A stretch of 64,000 nucleotides of DNA, from contig CAVTFT010000014.1 of assembly GCA_963734085.1 (NCBI GenBank), positions 124,001-188,000 on the forward strand. The letters run 5' to 3'. Position 1 is the stretch's first letter, and each line of letters opens with the position of its first letter. This stretch comes from CAIWHR01 sp963734085 (lineage in GTDB: Bacteria; Pseudomonadota; Gammaproteobacteria; Burkholderiales; Casimicrobiaceae). Of this stretch, positions 34,882 to 42,913 are shown piece after piece. The position numbers were made by a program, and so were the translations under genes. Below the pieces are notes generated by a model. That model saw only the letters and a list, made by a program, of their open reading frames with translations. It was not told the DNA's origin and did no database searches.

Positions 34882-35718
34882 ATGTTCGCCACCGCCATCA
34901 TCGTCTTTCGCGAAGTGCTCGAGGCCGCGCTCATCATCGGCATCGTCGCCGCGGCGACCCGCGCGGTGCCCGGTCGTGCGCGCTGGCTCGCTGCGGGCAT
35001 TCTCGCCGGCCTCGCGGGGGCGGGGATCGTCGCGCTCGGCACCGAACGCATCGCCGAGATGGCGGGCGGTGCCGGCCAGGAGCTCTTCAACGCAACGGTG
35101 CTTGGGCTCGCAGTCGTCATGCTCGCCTGGCACAACCTCTGGATGGCCTCGCACGGCGCAGCGCTCGCGAAGAGCGCCCGCCACGTCGGCAACGAAATCC
35201 GCGACGGCCGGCGCGAATGCTCGGTGCTGCTGATCGTCGTCGGGCTCGCCGTGCTGCGCGAAGGCTCGGAAGCCGTGCTGTTCCTGTACGGGATCGCCGC
35301 GTCCGAGGGCGGCGCGTCGCTGTCGATGCTCGGCGGTGGACTGGCCGGCATCGCCGCGGGCGTGGCAGTGGGATACCTCCTCTATGCGGGACTGCTGCGG
35401 ATTCCGCTGCGCTGGTTCTTCACGGCGACGGGCGTGCTCGTCCTGTTCCTCGCCGCGGGCATGGCCTCGCAGGCGGCGCGTTTCCTGATCCAGGCCGACC
35501 TGCTGCCGAGCCTCGCGACGCCGCTCTGGGACACGTCGGGATTGCTGCCGCAGACCTCGATCGTCGGCACGCTGCTGCACAGCCTCGTCGGCTATGAAGC
35601 GCGTCCGGCCGGCATGCAGATGCTCTTCTACGTGTTCGTGCTCGTGGCGATCGCCGCCGGGATGAAGTGGATCAACAAGGGCGGCGCGTCGTCCGCGCGC
35701 AAGGGAGCTCCATCCTGA
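34882..35718 (+). CDS. FTR1-family iron permease
   Basis: 278 residues, seven membrane helices. The two Fe-binding REXXE motifs are present: IVFREVLEAALIIGIVAAAT near residue 9-13, and GLAVLREGSEAVLFLYGIAA near residue 127-131. It mediates ferric iron transfer across the cytoplasmic membrane after oxidation by a partner, here probably the upstream cupredoxin. The operon is under a Fur box. It ends where the next gene begins (CTGAAG; the stop overlaps the proposed CTG start by four bases). Confidence 0.95.
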   Translation: MFATAIIVFREVLEAALIIGIVAAATRAVPGRARWLAAGILAGLAGAGIVALGTERIAEMAGGAGQELFNATVLGLAVVMLAWHNLWMASHGAALAKSARHVGNEIRDGRRECSVLLIVVGLAVLREGSEAVLFLYGIAASEGGASLSMLGGGLAGIAAGVAVGYLLYAGLLRIPLRWFFTATGVLVLFLAAGMASQAARFLIQADLLPSLATPLWDTSGLLPQTSIVGTLLHSLVGYEARPAGMQMLFYVFVLVAIAAGMKWINKGGASSARKGAPS

Positions 35719-36440
35719 AGTTCCGCCTGGTCGCACTTCTCCTCATGGCGCCTGCTGGCGCCGCATTCGCGGACCCCAACGATCACGTTTTCGTTCCTGC
35801 CGTCGTGTATGGCGAGCGCGAGCTCGAGCTCTTGTACGGCTTCGCGACGAAAAAGAACGAGCCGACGCTGCAGGCGGCGAGCCTCGCCATCGGTTACGGG
35901 GCAAGGGAATGGTGGTTCACCGAGATCGAGCTCAAGGGCGAGCGCGAAGGCGCGAGATCGCGCTTCGACGCCGTCGAATTCGAGAACAAGTTCCAGCTGA
36001 CCGAAACCGGAAAATACCCGATCGACGTCGGCTTCATCACCGAGCTCGAGTTCCCGCACGATCGCAGCGAAGGGAACGAGTTCCTCTTCGGACCGCTGTT
36101 CCAGACCGAATTCGACCGCGCGCAGCTCAACTTCAACCCGCTGTGGACGAACATCTCGCGCGCGGTCGAGGACAACGGCACCTTTTTCGGTTATCAGTGG
36201 CAGGTGAAATACCGGTGGATGCCCGCGTTCGAGTTCGGCGCGCAGGGCTTCGGCGACATGGGCCGCTGGAACCACCTGCTGCCTTCGAGCGAGCAGGAGC
36301 ACCGGCTCGGTCCGGCGGCCTTCGGCAAGTTCCCGCTCGGCAGCAGGCAGGCGATCGTCTGGAACGCCGCCGTGCTCTTCGGCGTGACGCAGGCGTCGCC
36401 AGACACCAATTTCCGGCTGCAGGTCGAATACGAGTTCTAG
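35715..36440 (+). CDS. Secreted beta-rich (outer-membrane-like) protein of the iron operon
   Basis: About 241 residues. The frame has no ATG near the right place; CTG at 35715, seven bases after GGGAG (35703-35707), gives a clean signal peptide (LKFRLVALLLMAPAGAAFAD), so a CTG start is proposed. An in-frame ATG at 35667 would run through the end of FTR1. The mature part alternates hydrophobic and polar residues: ELELLYGFATKKNEPTLQAA, WWFTEIELKGEREGARSR, FITELEFPHDRSEGNEFLFG, VKYRWMPAFEFGAQGFGDMG. It ends with Phe in LQVEYEF, as outer-membrane beta-barrels do. The role in iron uptake is inferred from the operon. Confidence 0.75.
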   Translation: MKFRLVALLLMAPAGAAFADPNDHVFVPAVVYGERELELLYGFATKKNEPTLQAASLAIGYGAREWWFTEIELKGEREGARSRFDAVEFENKFQLTETGKYPIDVGFITELEFPHDRSEGNEFLFGPLFQTEFDRAQLNFNPLWTNISRAVEDNGTFFGYQWQVKYRWMPAFEFGAQGFGDMGRWNHLLPSSEQEHRLGPAAFGKFPLGSRQAIVWNAAVLFGVTQASPDTNFRLQVEYEF

Positions 36441-36448
36441 CTGCCGAT

Positions 36449-36530
36449 CGTCAATGCCGCGGAGGCGGGAATCCAGCGTCGTCTAATTCCGTTCGAACGA
36501 CACTGGGGACCCCGGCCTCCACGCCGCTCT
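36449..36530. repeat. Degenerate palindromic repeat of the GCGGGAATCCAGCGTCG type
   Basis: Contains CCGCGGAGGCGGGAATCCAG on the left and GACACTGGGGACCCCGGCCT on the right, the two ends of the widespread proteobacterial intergenic palindrome whose translated form reads like PAEAGIQ. It lies between the iron operon and convergent amiC and may act as a bidirectional terminator. A similar but not identical element is at 53467-53555. Confidence 0.6.
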
Positions 36531-36642
36531 CAACGTACCAGGTCCGAGACGTCGGCCGGGCCACTCGCGCGGCGACGCGCCCTTCGGGCCTTGGCTCCGC
36601 CCGCCGCGCTCGCGGCCTTATTCGCGGGGAGGACGGACGATC

Positions 36643-37971
36643 TCAAGCGCTGCCATTCTTCGACCGCGCGAGCGGAGGGTTGGTCGCAAAGTATCGCTTG
36701 ATGCCGTCGTGGATCGACGCGGCGAACTGCGCCTGGTGCCGGTCGCTGCGGAGCTTCAATTCCTCGTCGGGATTCGAGATGAACGCGGTCTCGACCAGGA
36801 TCGACGGGATGTCGGGCGCCTTCAGCACCGCGAACCCGGCCTGCTCGACGGCGGCCTTGTGCAGCGGATTCACGGTGCCGATGCCGTAGAGGACCTGCCG
36901 GCCGACCTTGAGGCTGTCGCTGATCTGCGCGGTCTGCGAGAGATCGAGGAGTGTCCGCGCGAGCACCGGATCGCGCGCATCGAGATTGACGCCGCCGATC
37001 AGGTCGGCCGCGTTTTCCTTTTGCGCGAGCCATTTCGCCGCGGCGCTGGTGGCACCGTGTTCCGACAATGCAAACACCGACGACCCGCGCGCCGTCCGCT
37101 CGCGGAATGCATCGGCGTGGATCGATACGAACAGGTCCGCCTGCGACCGCCTGTGCCTTCCGCACGCGCGTCGCGAGCGGCACGAAGTAGTCGTCGTCGC
37201 GCGTAATCGCTGCGCGCATCCCCGGCTCGGCATCGATCCTCGCTTTGAGCTTTCGGGCAATCGCAAGCGCGACGTTTTTCTCGTAGGTGCCACGCTGGCC
37301 GATCGCGCCCGGGATCTTCGCCGCCATGGCCCGGATCGAGCGGCGACGATGATCCTGCGGCGATCGGCTTTTTCGCTTGCGGTTTCGATTCGCCCGGACT
37401 GTGCCGGCGCCGCGGTGGAGGACTTTCGCGTCGCAACCCCAGGACGAGATTCTTTTCTCGTCGAGGAGCGCCATCAATGGATCGACGGGCGTCAGTGGAT
37501 ACAGGTCGAGCACGACGCGATGCCCGAACCCGGCGACGGGAAGGAGCGCGAAGAGCTGCGGCCGCGTTTCCGTCTTGAGGTCGAACACGATGCGCAGCGT
37601 GTCGGATCGCCGCCCGGCCGAGCTCGGATTGCCGCGATGTACGGGATCGGAGGACTGCAAGCCGGAAGGGCAGGAGCTCGAGCTTCCGGCGAGAGCTCGA
37701 CGCCATCGAGGTCGAGCACGACGCGCGGCGTTGATCGCGGGAGGACGATCAACCGGTGCGGAATCGGTGCGGGACTCTCGAGAATGACGCGCGTATATTC
37801 CTGCGCCGGCCAAAGCCGCGTCGATGCGATTCGCGCGGCGATCGCCCATGCCGACGGGACGGCGAATTGCGCGGCGGGGAGGAGAAACCAGCCCAACGCG
37901 CGGCGGCGCGAAAGCGAGATCGAGGCTATGCGCGCCGGCCGACGGATGTTGCGGTCATCGCCGCCAGACAT
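36643..37971 (-). CDS. amiC: N-acetylmuramoyl-L-alanine amidase AmiC (several frameshifts)
   Basis: Periplasmic peptidoglycan amidase for cell separation. The N-terminus has a twin-arginine-type signal (SISLSRRRALGWFLLPAAQF, cleavage near WA), then an AMIN domain (YTRVILESPAPIPHRLIVLP, TPRVVLDLDGVELSPE; continued as TLRIVFDLKTETRPQLFALL). The amidase_3 domain lies in other frames: LDPGHGGEDPG (zinc His and Glu), GAIGQRGTYEKNVALAIARK, ADLFVSIHADAFRER (zinc His), ILVETAFISNPDEE (catalytic Glu) and YFATNPPLARSKNGSA at the end. At least four single-base shifts (about 37610, 37400, 37330, 37150) are needed. All catalytic residues survive, so assembly error is likelier than loss. It overlaps tsaE by 46 bases. 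Confidence 0.8.
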
Positions 37972-38420
37972 CGCTCACCGCCCTCCGTATGGGCTTCGAG
38001 ACGCAGGCGGCGCCCGGCGGCATTCGCGTCCGGCCGATGCGAAAGCGTCAGCGCAAGGTCGGGCAGCGGCAGCAGACTTCCTACCCGCTCGGGCCATTCG
38101 ACCACGCAAGCGGCATCGTTGCGGAAGCAGTCGGCGAGACCCGCCGTTTCCCATTCGCTCGGATCGGCGAACCGATAAAAATCAAAGTGATAAAAGTATA
38201 AGCTCGAAAACGGATAATATTCAACCAGCGTGTACGTCGGACTCTTCACCCGCCCTTCCCAGCCAAGCGCACGCAGGCAACCGCGCACGAGCGTCGTCTT
38301 TCCGGCGCCGAGCTCACCGGCAACGGTGATCACCATCCCGCCGCGCAATTCCGGCGCGAGGCGCGCGCCCGCGGCCTCCGTCCCGGCCGCATCAGCAAGA
38401 TCAAGGGTCGCCGCGCGCAT
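37926..38420 (-). CDS. tsaE: tRNA t6A synthesis ATPase TsaE
   Basis: 164 residues from the ATG at 38420. Essential P-loop ATPase that works with TsaB/TsaD in making threonylcarbamoyladenosine on tRNA. Walker A is ITVAGELGAGKTTLVRGCLR, followed by SPTYTLVEYYPFSSLYFYHF, DFYRFADPSEWETAGLADCF and VVEWPERVGSLLPLPDLAL (acidic Walker B-like EW). It is upstream of and overlaps amiC, the usual order in Proteobacteria, and diverges from queG. Confidence 0.95.
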   Translation of the reverse strand: MRAATLDLADAAGTEAAGARLAPELRGGMVITVAGELGAGKTTLVRGCLRALGWEGRVKSPTYTLVEYYPFSSLYFYHFDFYRFADPSEWETAGLADCFRNDAACVVEWPERVGSLLPLPDLALTLSHRPDANAAGRRLRLEAHTEGGERCLAAMTATSVGRRA

Positions 38421-38468
38421 CCCGATCACGCCAACGTCCGGGCAACGCGTGGTGTACGCTTCTCCAGC

Positions 38469-39567
38469 ATGATCGGGACGGAACAATGCTCGCCATCGCG
38501 CGTCGACCGCGACTGGCGCGCGCTCGCTGCCGACATCGTACAGTGGGGACGCGAACTCGGCTTCCAGCAGATCGGCATCACCGGCATTGATCTCGCGGCG
38601 GAGGAAACGCGCCTCATCGACTGGCTCGCGGCCGGGCGGCACGGGACGATGGATTATATGGCACGCCACGGCGTGACTCGCGACGCGTCCGGCGACGCTC
38701 GTGCCCGGTACGGCGTCCGTCATCACCGCCCGGATGAATTATCTGCCGCGTGACGCGCGATCGAGCGACGAAGTGCTCGCCGATACGACGAAGGCGTTCG
38801 TTGCGCGTTACGCACTCGGCCGCGACTATCACAAGGTGCTGCGCACGAGGCTTGCGCGCCTTGCCGATCGCCTTCGCGCTTCGATTGGCGACGTCGGTTG
38901 CCGCGTGTTCACCGACAGTGCGCCGGTGCTCGAAGTCGCGCTCGCGGCCCGAGCGGGCATCGGTTGGCGCGGCAAGCACACGCTGCTCCTCACGCGCGAA
39001 ATGGGCTCGTGGTTCTTCCTGGGCGAGATCTACACCGACCTGCCGCTGCCGGCGACGGCGCCGCAATCCGCACATTGCGGAAGCTGCACCGCGTGCATCG
39101 ACGTTTGTCCCACGCACGCGATCATCGCGCCCTACGAGCTCGACGCGCGGCGCTGCATCTCGTATCTCACGATCGAGCACGCCGGCAGCATTCCCGAGGA
39201 TCTCCGCTCCCTGATCGGCAACCGCATCTACGGCTGCGACGACTGCCAGCTCGTCTGCCCGTGGAACAAGTACGCGCAGACGTCGCCCGAGCCGGATTTC
39301 GCGGTCCGCAACGGGCTCGACGACGCGGATCTCGTTGCCCTCTTCTCGTGGACGCAACGCGAGTTCGAAGCGCGGATGACGGGCAGCGCGATCCGGCGGA
39401 TCGGCTACGAACGCTGGTCGCGCAACCTGGCGGTCGCGCTCGGCAACGCGCCGCACGATTCCGCCATCATCGCCGCGCTCGAGGCGCGGGCGGACGATCC
39501 GTCACCGTTGGTGCGCGAGCACGTTGCATGGGCGCTCGCGCGGCAGCAGAAAAATGCGGCTCTCTGA
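38469..39567 (+). CDS. queG: Epoxyqueuosine reductase QueG (one frameshift)
   Basis: Last step of queuosine synthesis: cobalamin- and iron-sulfur-dependent reduction of epoxyqueuosine in tRNA. The N-terminal part is VQWGRELGFQQIGITGIDLA and DWLAAGRHGTMDYMARHG; the second part runs from RPATLVPGTASVITARMNYL. Iron-sulfur motifs: CGSCTACIDVCPTHAI and CDDCQLVCPWNKYAQ; the C-terminus has HEAT-like helices (AALEARADDPSPLVREHVAW). The frame changes between about 38673 and 38690 (GVTR / RPATLVPG) by one base. Divergent from tsaE by 48 bases. Confidence 0.9.
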
Positions 39568-39569
39568 CC

Positions 39570-40091
39570 CTACTTGTCCGGCGCCCACTTGACGAGGAAC
39601 GCGCGCATCGCTGCGGCATCGTAGTCCTTCCCGCCCTCGAGTGCCTCGATGTTCTGCGCGTGCAGGAGCCGACCGTTGGCGTCCAGGACGAAGAGGTGGG
39701 GATAACCGGTGACAGGAGGAAAGCGGCGCAGGAACGCGTCGTTCGCATTCTCCTTCGAAGAGTTGACCTTGAGCCACACGTAGTTCCTGTCGCGCAGCTG
39801 TTTCAGCTCCGAGTTCGCCGTGAAGAACCGATCCAAGGCACGGCACGGCACGCAGGTATCGCTGCCGACTTCGATCAGCACGTGGCGGCGTGCGGCTTTC
39901 GCGATCCGCAGCGCCGTTTCGAGATCCTGCGCCGTGTCGCGGGCCGGATCGAAATCGAACGGCAATGGACGCGTCTCGCCCGCCGCAAGCGCGGCCAAGG
40001 GCATGCAAAGTGCAGTGGCGAGCACGACAAACCCCCGACGTGCGGGGAGGAAATCCGCGTGCCGTTCCAAGCCGAGGAAGAGACTGCGCAT
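39570..40091 (-). CDS. Thioredoxin-like periplasmic protein with CXXC
   Basis: About 173 residues from the ATG at 40091; an ATG at 40106 adds five residues. The N-terminal signal (FLPARRGFVVLATALCMPLA followed by ALAA) leads to a thioredoxin-fold domain: RHVLIEVGSDTCVPCRALDR with the CVPC active site, FLRRFPPVTGYPHLFVLDAN with the cis-Pro, and GRLLHAQNIEALEGGKDYDA. It resembles thioredoxin_7/DUF953-type periplasmic oxidoreductases; the partner is unknown. It converges on queG. Confidence 0.88.
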   Translation of the reverse strand: MRSLFLGLERHADFLPARRGFVVLATALCMPLAALAAGETRPLPFDFDPARDTAQDLETALRIAKAARRHVLIEVGSDTCVPCRALDRFFTANSELKQLRDRNYVWLKVNSSKENANDAFLRRFPPVTGYPHLFVLDANGRLLHAQNIEALEGGKDYDAAAMRAFLVKWAPDK

Positions 40092-40146
40092 CCGCCCATT
40101 ATGCATCGAATCGCGGGTCGCAGCCGCAAGCGTCGCCGCAGGCAGC

Positions 40147-41352
40147 CTAGCGGATCAACTGATTCATCGAAACGATCGGCAGCATCACCGCCAGCACGAG
40201 CACCAGCACGATCGCGCCCATCGCGACGATCAGCGCCGGCTGGATCAGCGCCGCTACCCAGGTGAGGCGTCGCTCGGCCTCGCGCTCCAGCTCGTCGGCC
40301 GCGCGGGCGAGCATCGGCGCAAGCTGCCCGCTCGCCTCGCCGTTGGCAACGAGATGGATCAGCACCGGGGGAAACACGCGCTGCTCTTTCAGCGCCCGCG
40401 CGAGCGAGACACCCTCGCGGACCAGCACGGCCGACGCGTCCGCGGCGCGCTTCAGCGGGAGGGACCAGACGACGTCGCGCGCCGCATCGAGCGCGCGCAG
40501 GAGCGGCGCGCCGCTGCCCGTGAGAATCGACAGCGTGCTCGCGAAGCGCGCGGTGTCGACCGCCGTGACGAGACGCCCCGCGACGGGCAACCGCAGGAGC
40601 GAAGCGTGCCACCACACGCGGAAGGCGAGGCGCCGGTTGGCTACGGCAAACGCCGCGACGAACGCCACGATCCCCGCAACCCAGAACCATCCGGTCGCGC
40701 GGAAGAACGCGCTGACGGCGATCAGCGCCTGCGTGAGCCACGGCAGCGTCTGCCGGCTCTGCTGATAGACGGAGACGACCTGCGGGACGACATAGATCAG
40801 CAACACTGCGATCACCGCGAGCGCGATCACCGTGACGAGCGCCGGATAGATCAACGCCAGCGTGAACTTCTGCTTCAGCACCTGCCGCGCCTCGAGATAA
40901 TCGGCGAGTCGCGTCAGCACGTCGGGAAGACGCCCCGTTTCCGCGCCGACGGCGGCGAGCCCGCGATAGAGATCGGAAAACGTGCGTGGCCAGCGCGCGA
41001 GCGCAACCGCGAGCGTTTCTCCTGCCGCGACCTGCGAGCGCAGCATCGTGTAGACCTTCGCCGCGCGCGCATCATCGGCTTGCTCGGCCACGGCGGCGAG
41101 CGCCTGATCGACCGGCATGCCGGAGCGCGTCAGCGTCGCGAGGAGGCGTGTGGTGAGCGACACCAGCGCCGGCGGGAGCCGCGTCCGGTCGATTGCGCCC
41201 TGCGCATCGGCGCTGTTGGCGGCATCGATCGCCGTCGGGAACAGGCCTTCGCCGCGCAGCTGGTCGCGCACCTGCCGCGACGACTCGGCGGCGATCAGGC
41301 CGCGCCGAGGCTTGCCGCGCGCGTCGACCGCCTCGTAGCGGAATTCGGGCAT
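40147..41352 (-). CDS. gspF: Type II secretion system inner membrane protein GspF
   Basis: 401 residues from the ATG at 41352 (MPEFRYEAVDARGKPRRGLI). Two T2SSF domains, each with a helical bundle and membrane helices: LTTRLLATLTRSGMPVDQAL, GLAAVGAETGRLPDVLTRLA, YLEARQVLKQKFTLALIYPA and VTVIALAVIAVLLIYVVPQV. The second copy is FASTLSILTGSGAPLLRALD with VANGEASGQLAPMLARAADE. It is the platform protein of the secretion machine and interacts with GspE. It follows gspE by 22 bases. The family also includes type IV pilus PilC, but the adjacent gspD and gspE of GspD/GspE type favour T2SS. Confidence 0.95.
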   Translation of the reverse strand: MPEFRYEAVDARGKPRRGLIAAESSRQVRDQLRGEGLFPTAIDAANSADAQGAIDRTRLPPALVSLTTRLLATLTRSGMPVDQALAAVAEQADDARAAKVYTMLRSQVAAGETLAVALARWPRTFSDLYRGLAAVGAETGRLPDVLTRLADYLEARQVLKQKFTLALIYPALVTVIALAVIAVLLIYVVPQVVSVYQQSRQTLPWLTQALIAVSAFFRATGWFWVAGIVAFVAAFAVANRRLAFRVWWHASLLRLPVAGRLVTAVDTARFASTLSILTGSGAPLLRALDAARDVVWSLPLKRAADASAVLVREGVSLARALKEQRVFPPVLIHLVANGEASGQLAPMLARAADELEREAERRLTWVAALIQPALIVAMGAIVLVLVLAVMLPIVSMNQLIR

Positions 41353-41374
41353 CGGATCGGCCGCTTCCGCCGCT

Positions 41375-42886
41375 TCACGCCTCGCGCGTGACGCGGACGA
41401 GCTCGGCGAGCGACGTCGTCCCGTCGGCAAGCCAGCGCGCGCCGTCTCGCCGCAGCGGAGTCATGCCGGCGGCCACGGCCGCGGCGCGCAGCGCATGCTC
41501 CGGCGCACGATCGTGGATCAGCCGCCGCATCGCTTCGTCGATGACGATGAGCTCGTAGACACCGGTACGCCCGCGATAGCCGGTCCGGTTGCATCGCTCG
41601 CAGCCGGTGGGTGACGAGAGCGACGTTGCCGGCGGCAGCCCGAGCTCGGCAAGGAGGGCCGCCTCGCCCGCGGTCGCCGCTGCGGTCGCGCGACAGGCCG
41701 GGCAGAGCGTGCGCACAAGGCGCTGCGCGAGCACACCCAAGAGCGACGACGCGAGCAGATACGGCTCGACGCCCATGTCGGACAACCGCGTGACCGCGCT
41801 CGCGGCGTCGTTCGTATGCAACGTCGCGAGCACGAGGTGGCCGGTGAGGGAGGCCTGCACGGCGATCTGCGCCGTCTCGAGATCGCGGATCTCGCCGATC
41901 ATGATGATGTCGGGATCCTGCCGCAGGATCGAGCGGAGCGCGCGCGCGAAGTCGAGCTCGATCTTCGGATTGACCTGCGTCTGGCCGACGCCGTCCAGCG
42001 CGTACTCGATCGGGTCCTCGACCGTCATCATGTTGAGCGTGCCGCGCGGCAGCCGGGAGAGCGCGGCGTAGAGCGTCGTTGTCTTGCCCGAGCCCGTCGG
42101 GCCGGTGACGAGCACGATGCCGTGCGGCTCGCGGATCAGCCGATCGATCGCGGCGCGCACTTTCGTGCCCATCCCGAGCGCCTCGAGATCGAGCTGCGCC
42201 GCGTCCTTGTCGAGAAGGCGCAGCACGACGCGCTCGCCGGGTCCCGTCGGCAGCGTCGAGATGCGGACGTCGACCTGCTTGTCGCCGAGCTTCAGCGCGA
42301 TGCGGCCGTCCTGCGGCAGCCGCTTCTCCGCGATGTCGAGGCTCGCCATGATCTTCAAACGCGATACGAGCGCGGCATGCAGTGCGCGCGGCGGCTCGAT
42401 CACGTCGTGCAGCACGCCGTCGACGCGAAAGCGCACGACCGAGCGTCCCTCGTAGGGTTCGAAGTGCAGATCGGACGCGCGCTCGCGCAGCGCCTGCAGC
42501 AGCAGCGCGTTGATCATCCGGATCACCGGGGCCTGCGCGCCGCTGTCGAGCAGATCCTCGGCCGGCGGCAGGTCCTGCATCAGCCGGGCGAGATCGGTTT
42601 CGCGCGAGAGGTCCTGCGAGAGCTGCGCAACGCCGCCTCCCGCGACGTTGTACGCGCGGGCGAGCTCGGCGGCAAAGCGCTCGGCATCGACGGCGCGCGT
42701 GACGAGCGGACGCTGCAGCACGCGTTTCAACTCCGCGATGCCGTCGCCGGTCGCGTCGGGCCGCGTCAGGACGACGACGGCATCGCCCTCGTCACCCAGG
42801 ACGAGCACGCCCTGCGCCTTCGCGAACGCATAGCTGATCCGCTGCGCGTAGGCTCCACGGGATGCGGCAACGGGCGTGGCGGCCAT
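41375..42886 (-). CDS. gspE: Type II secretion system ATPase GspE
   Basis: 503 residues. Walker A GIVLVTGPTGSGKTTTLYAA, the Asp box TVEDPIEYALDGVGQTQVNP, Walker B RQDPDIIMIGEIRDLETAQI, and the His box TGHLVLATLHTNDAASAVTR are all present. The tetracysteine zinc site C-P-A-C ... C-x-x-C is seen as TLCPACRA and GCERCNRTGYRGRTGVYEL. A shortened N1 domain precedes EDLLDSGAQAPVIRMINALL. It powers pseudopilus assembly and protein secretion. It lies between gspD and gspF in transcription order D-E-F. Confidence 0.97.
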   Translation of the reverse strand: MAATPVAASRGAYAQRISYAFAKAQGVLVLGDEGDAVVVLTRPDATGDGIAELKRVLQRPLVTRAVDAERFAAELARAYNVAGGGVAQLSQDLSRETDLARLMQDLPPAEDLLDSGAQAPVIRMINALLLQALRERASDLHFEPYEGRSVVRFRVDGVLHDVIEPPRALHAALVSRLKIMASLDIAEKRLPQDGRIALKLGDKQVDVRISTLPTGPGERVVLRLLDKDAAQLDLEALGMGTKVRAAIDRLIREPHGIVLVTGPTGSGKTTTLYAALSRLPRGTLNMMTVEDPIEYALDGVGQTQVNPKIELDFARALRSILRQDPDIIMIGEIRDLETAQIAVQASLTGHLVLATLHTNDAASAVTRLSDMGVEPYLLASSLLGVLAQRLVRTLCPACRATAAATAGEAALLAELGLPPATSLSSPTGCERCNRTGYRGRTGVYELIVIDEAMRRLIHDRAPEHALRAAAVAAGMTPLRRDGARWLADGTTSLAELVRVTREA

Positions 42887-42913
42887 GGGGGACGGGCCTG
42901 CTGGGCCGATCGG

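Noticed and set aside
36530..37849. 439-residue reverse frame as a separate gene
   Set aside because: It is a mixture of in-frame and out-of-frame pieces of amiC (for example GAIGQRGTYEKNVALAIARK is real) joined by shadow sequence, so it was merged into the amiC entry.
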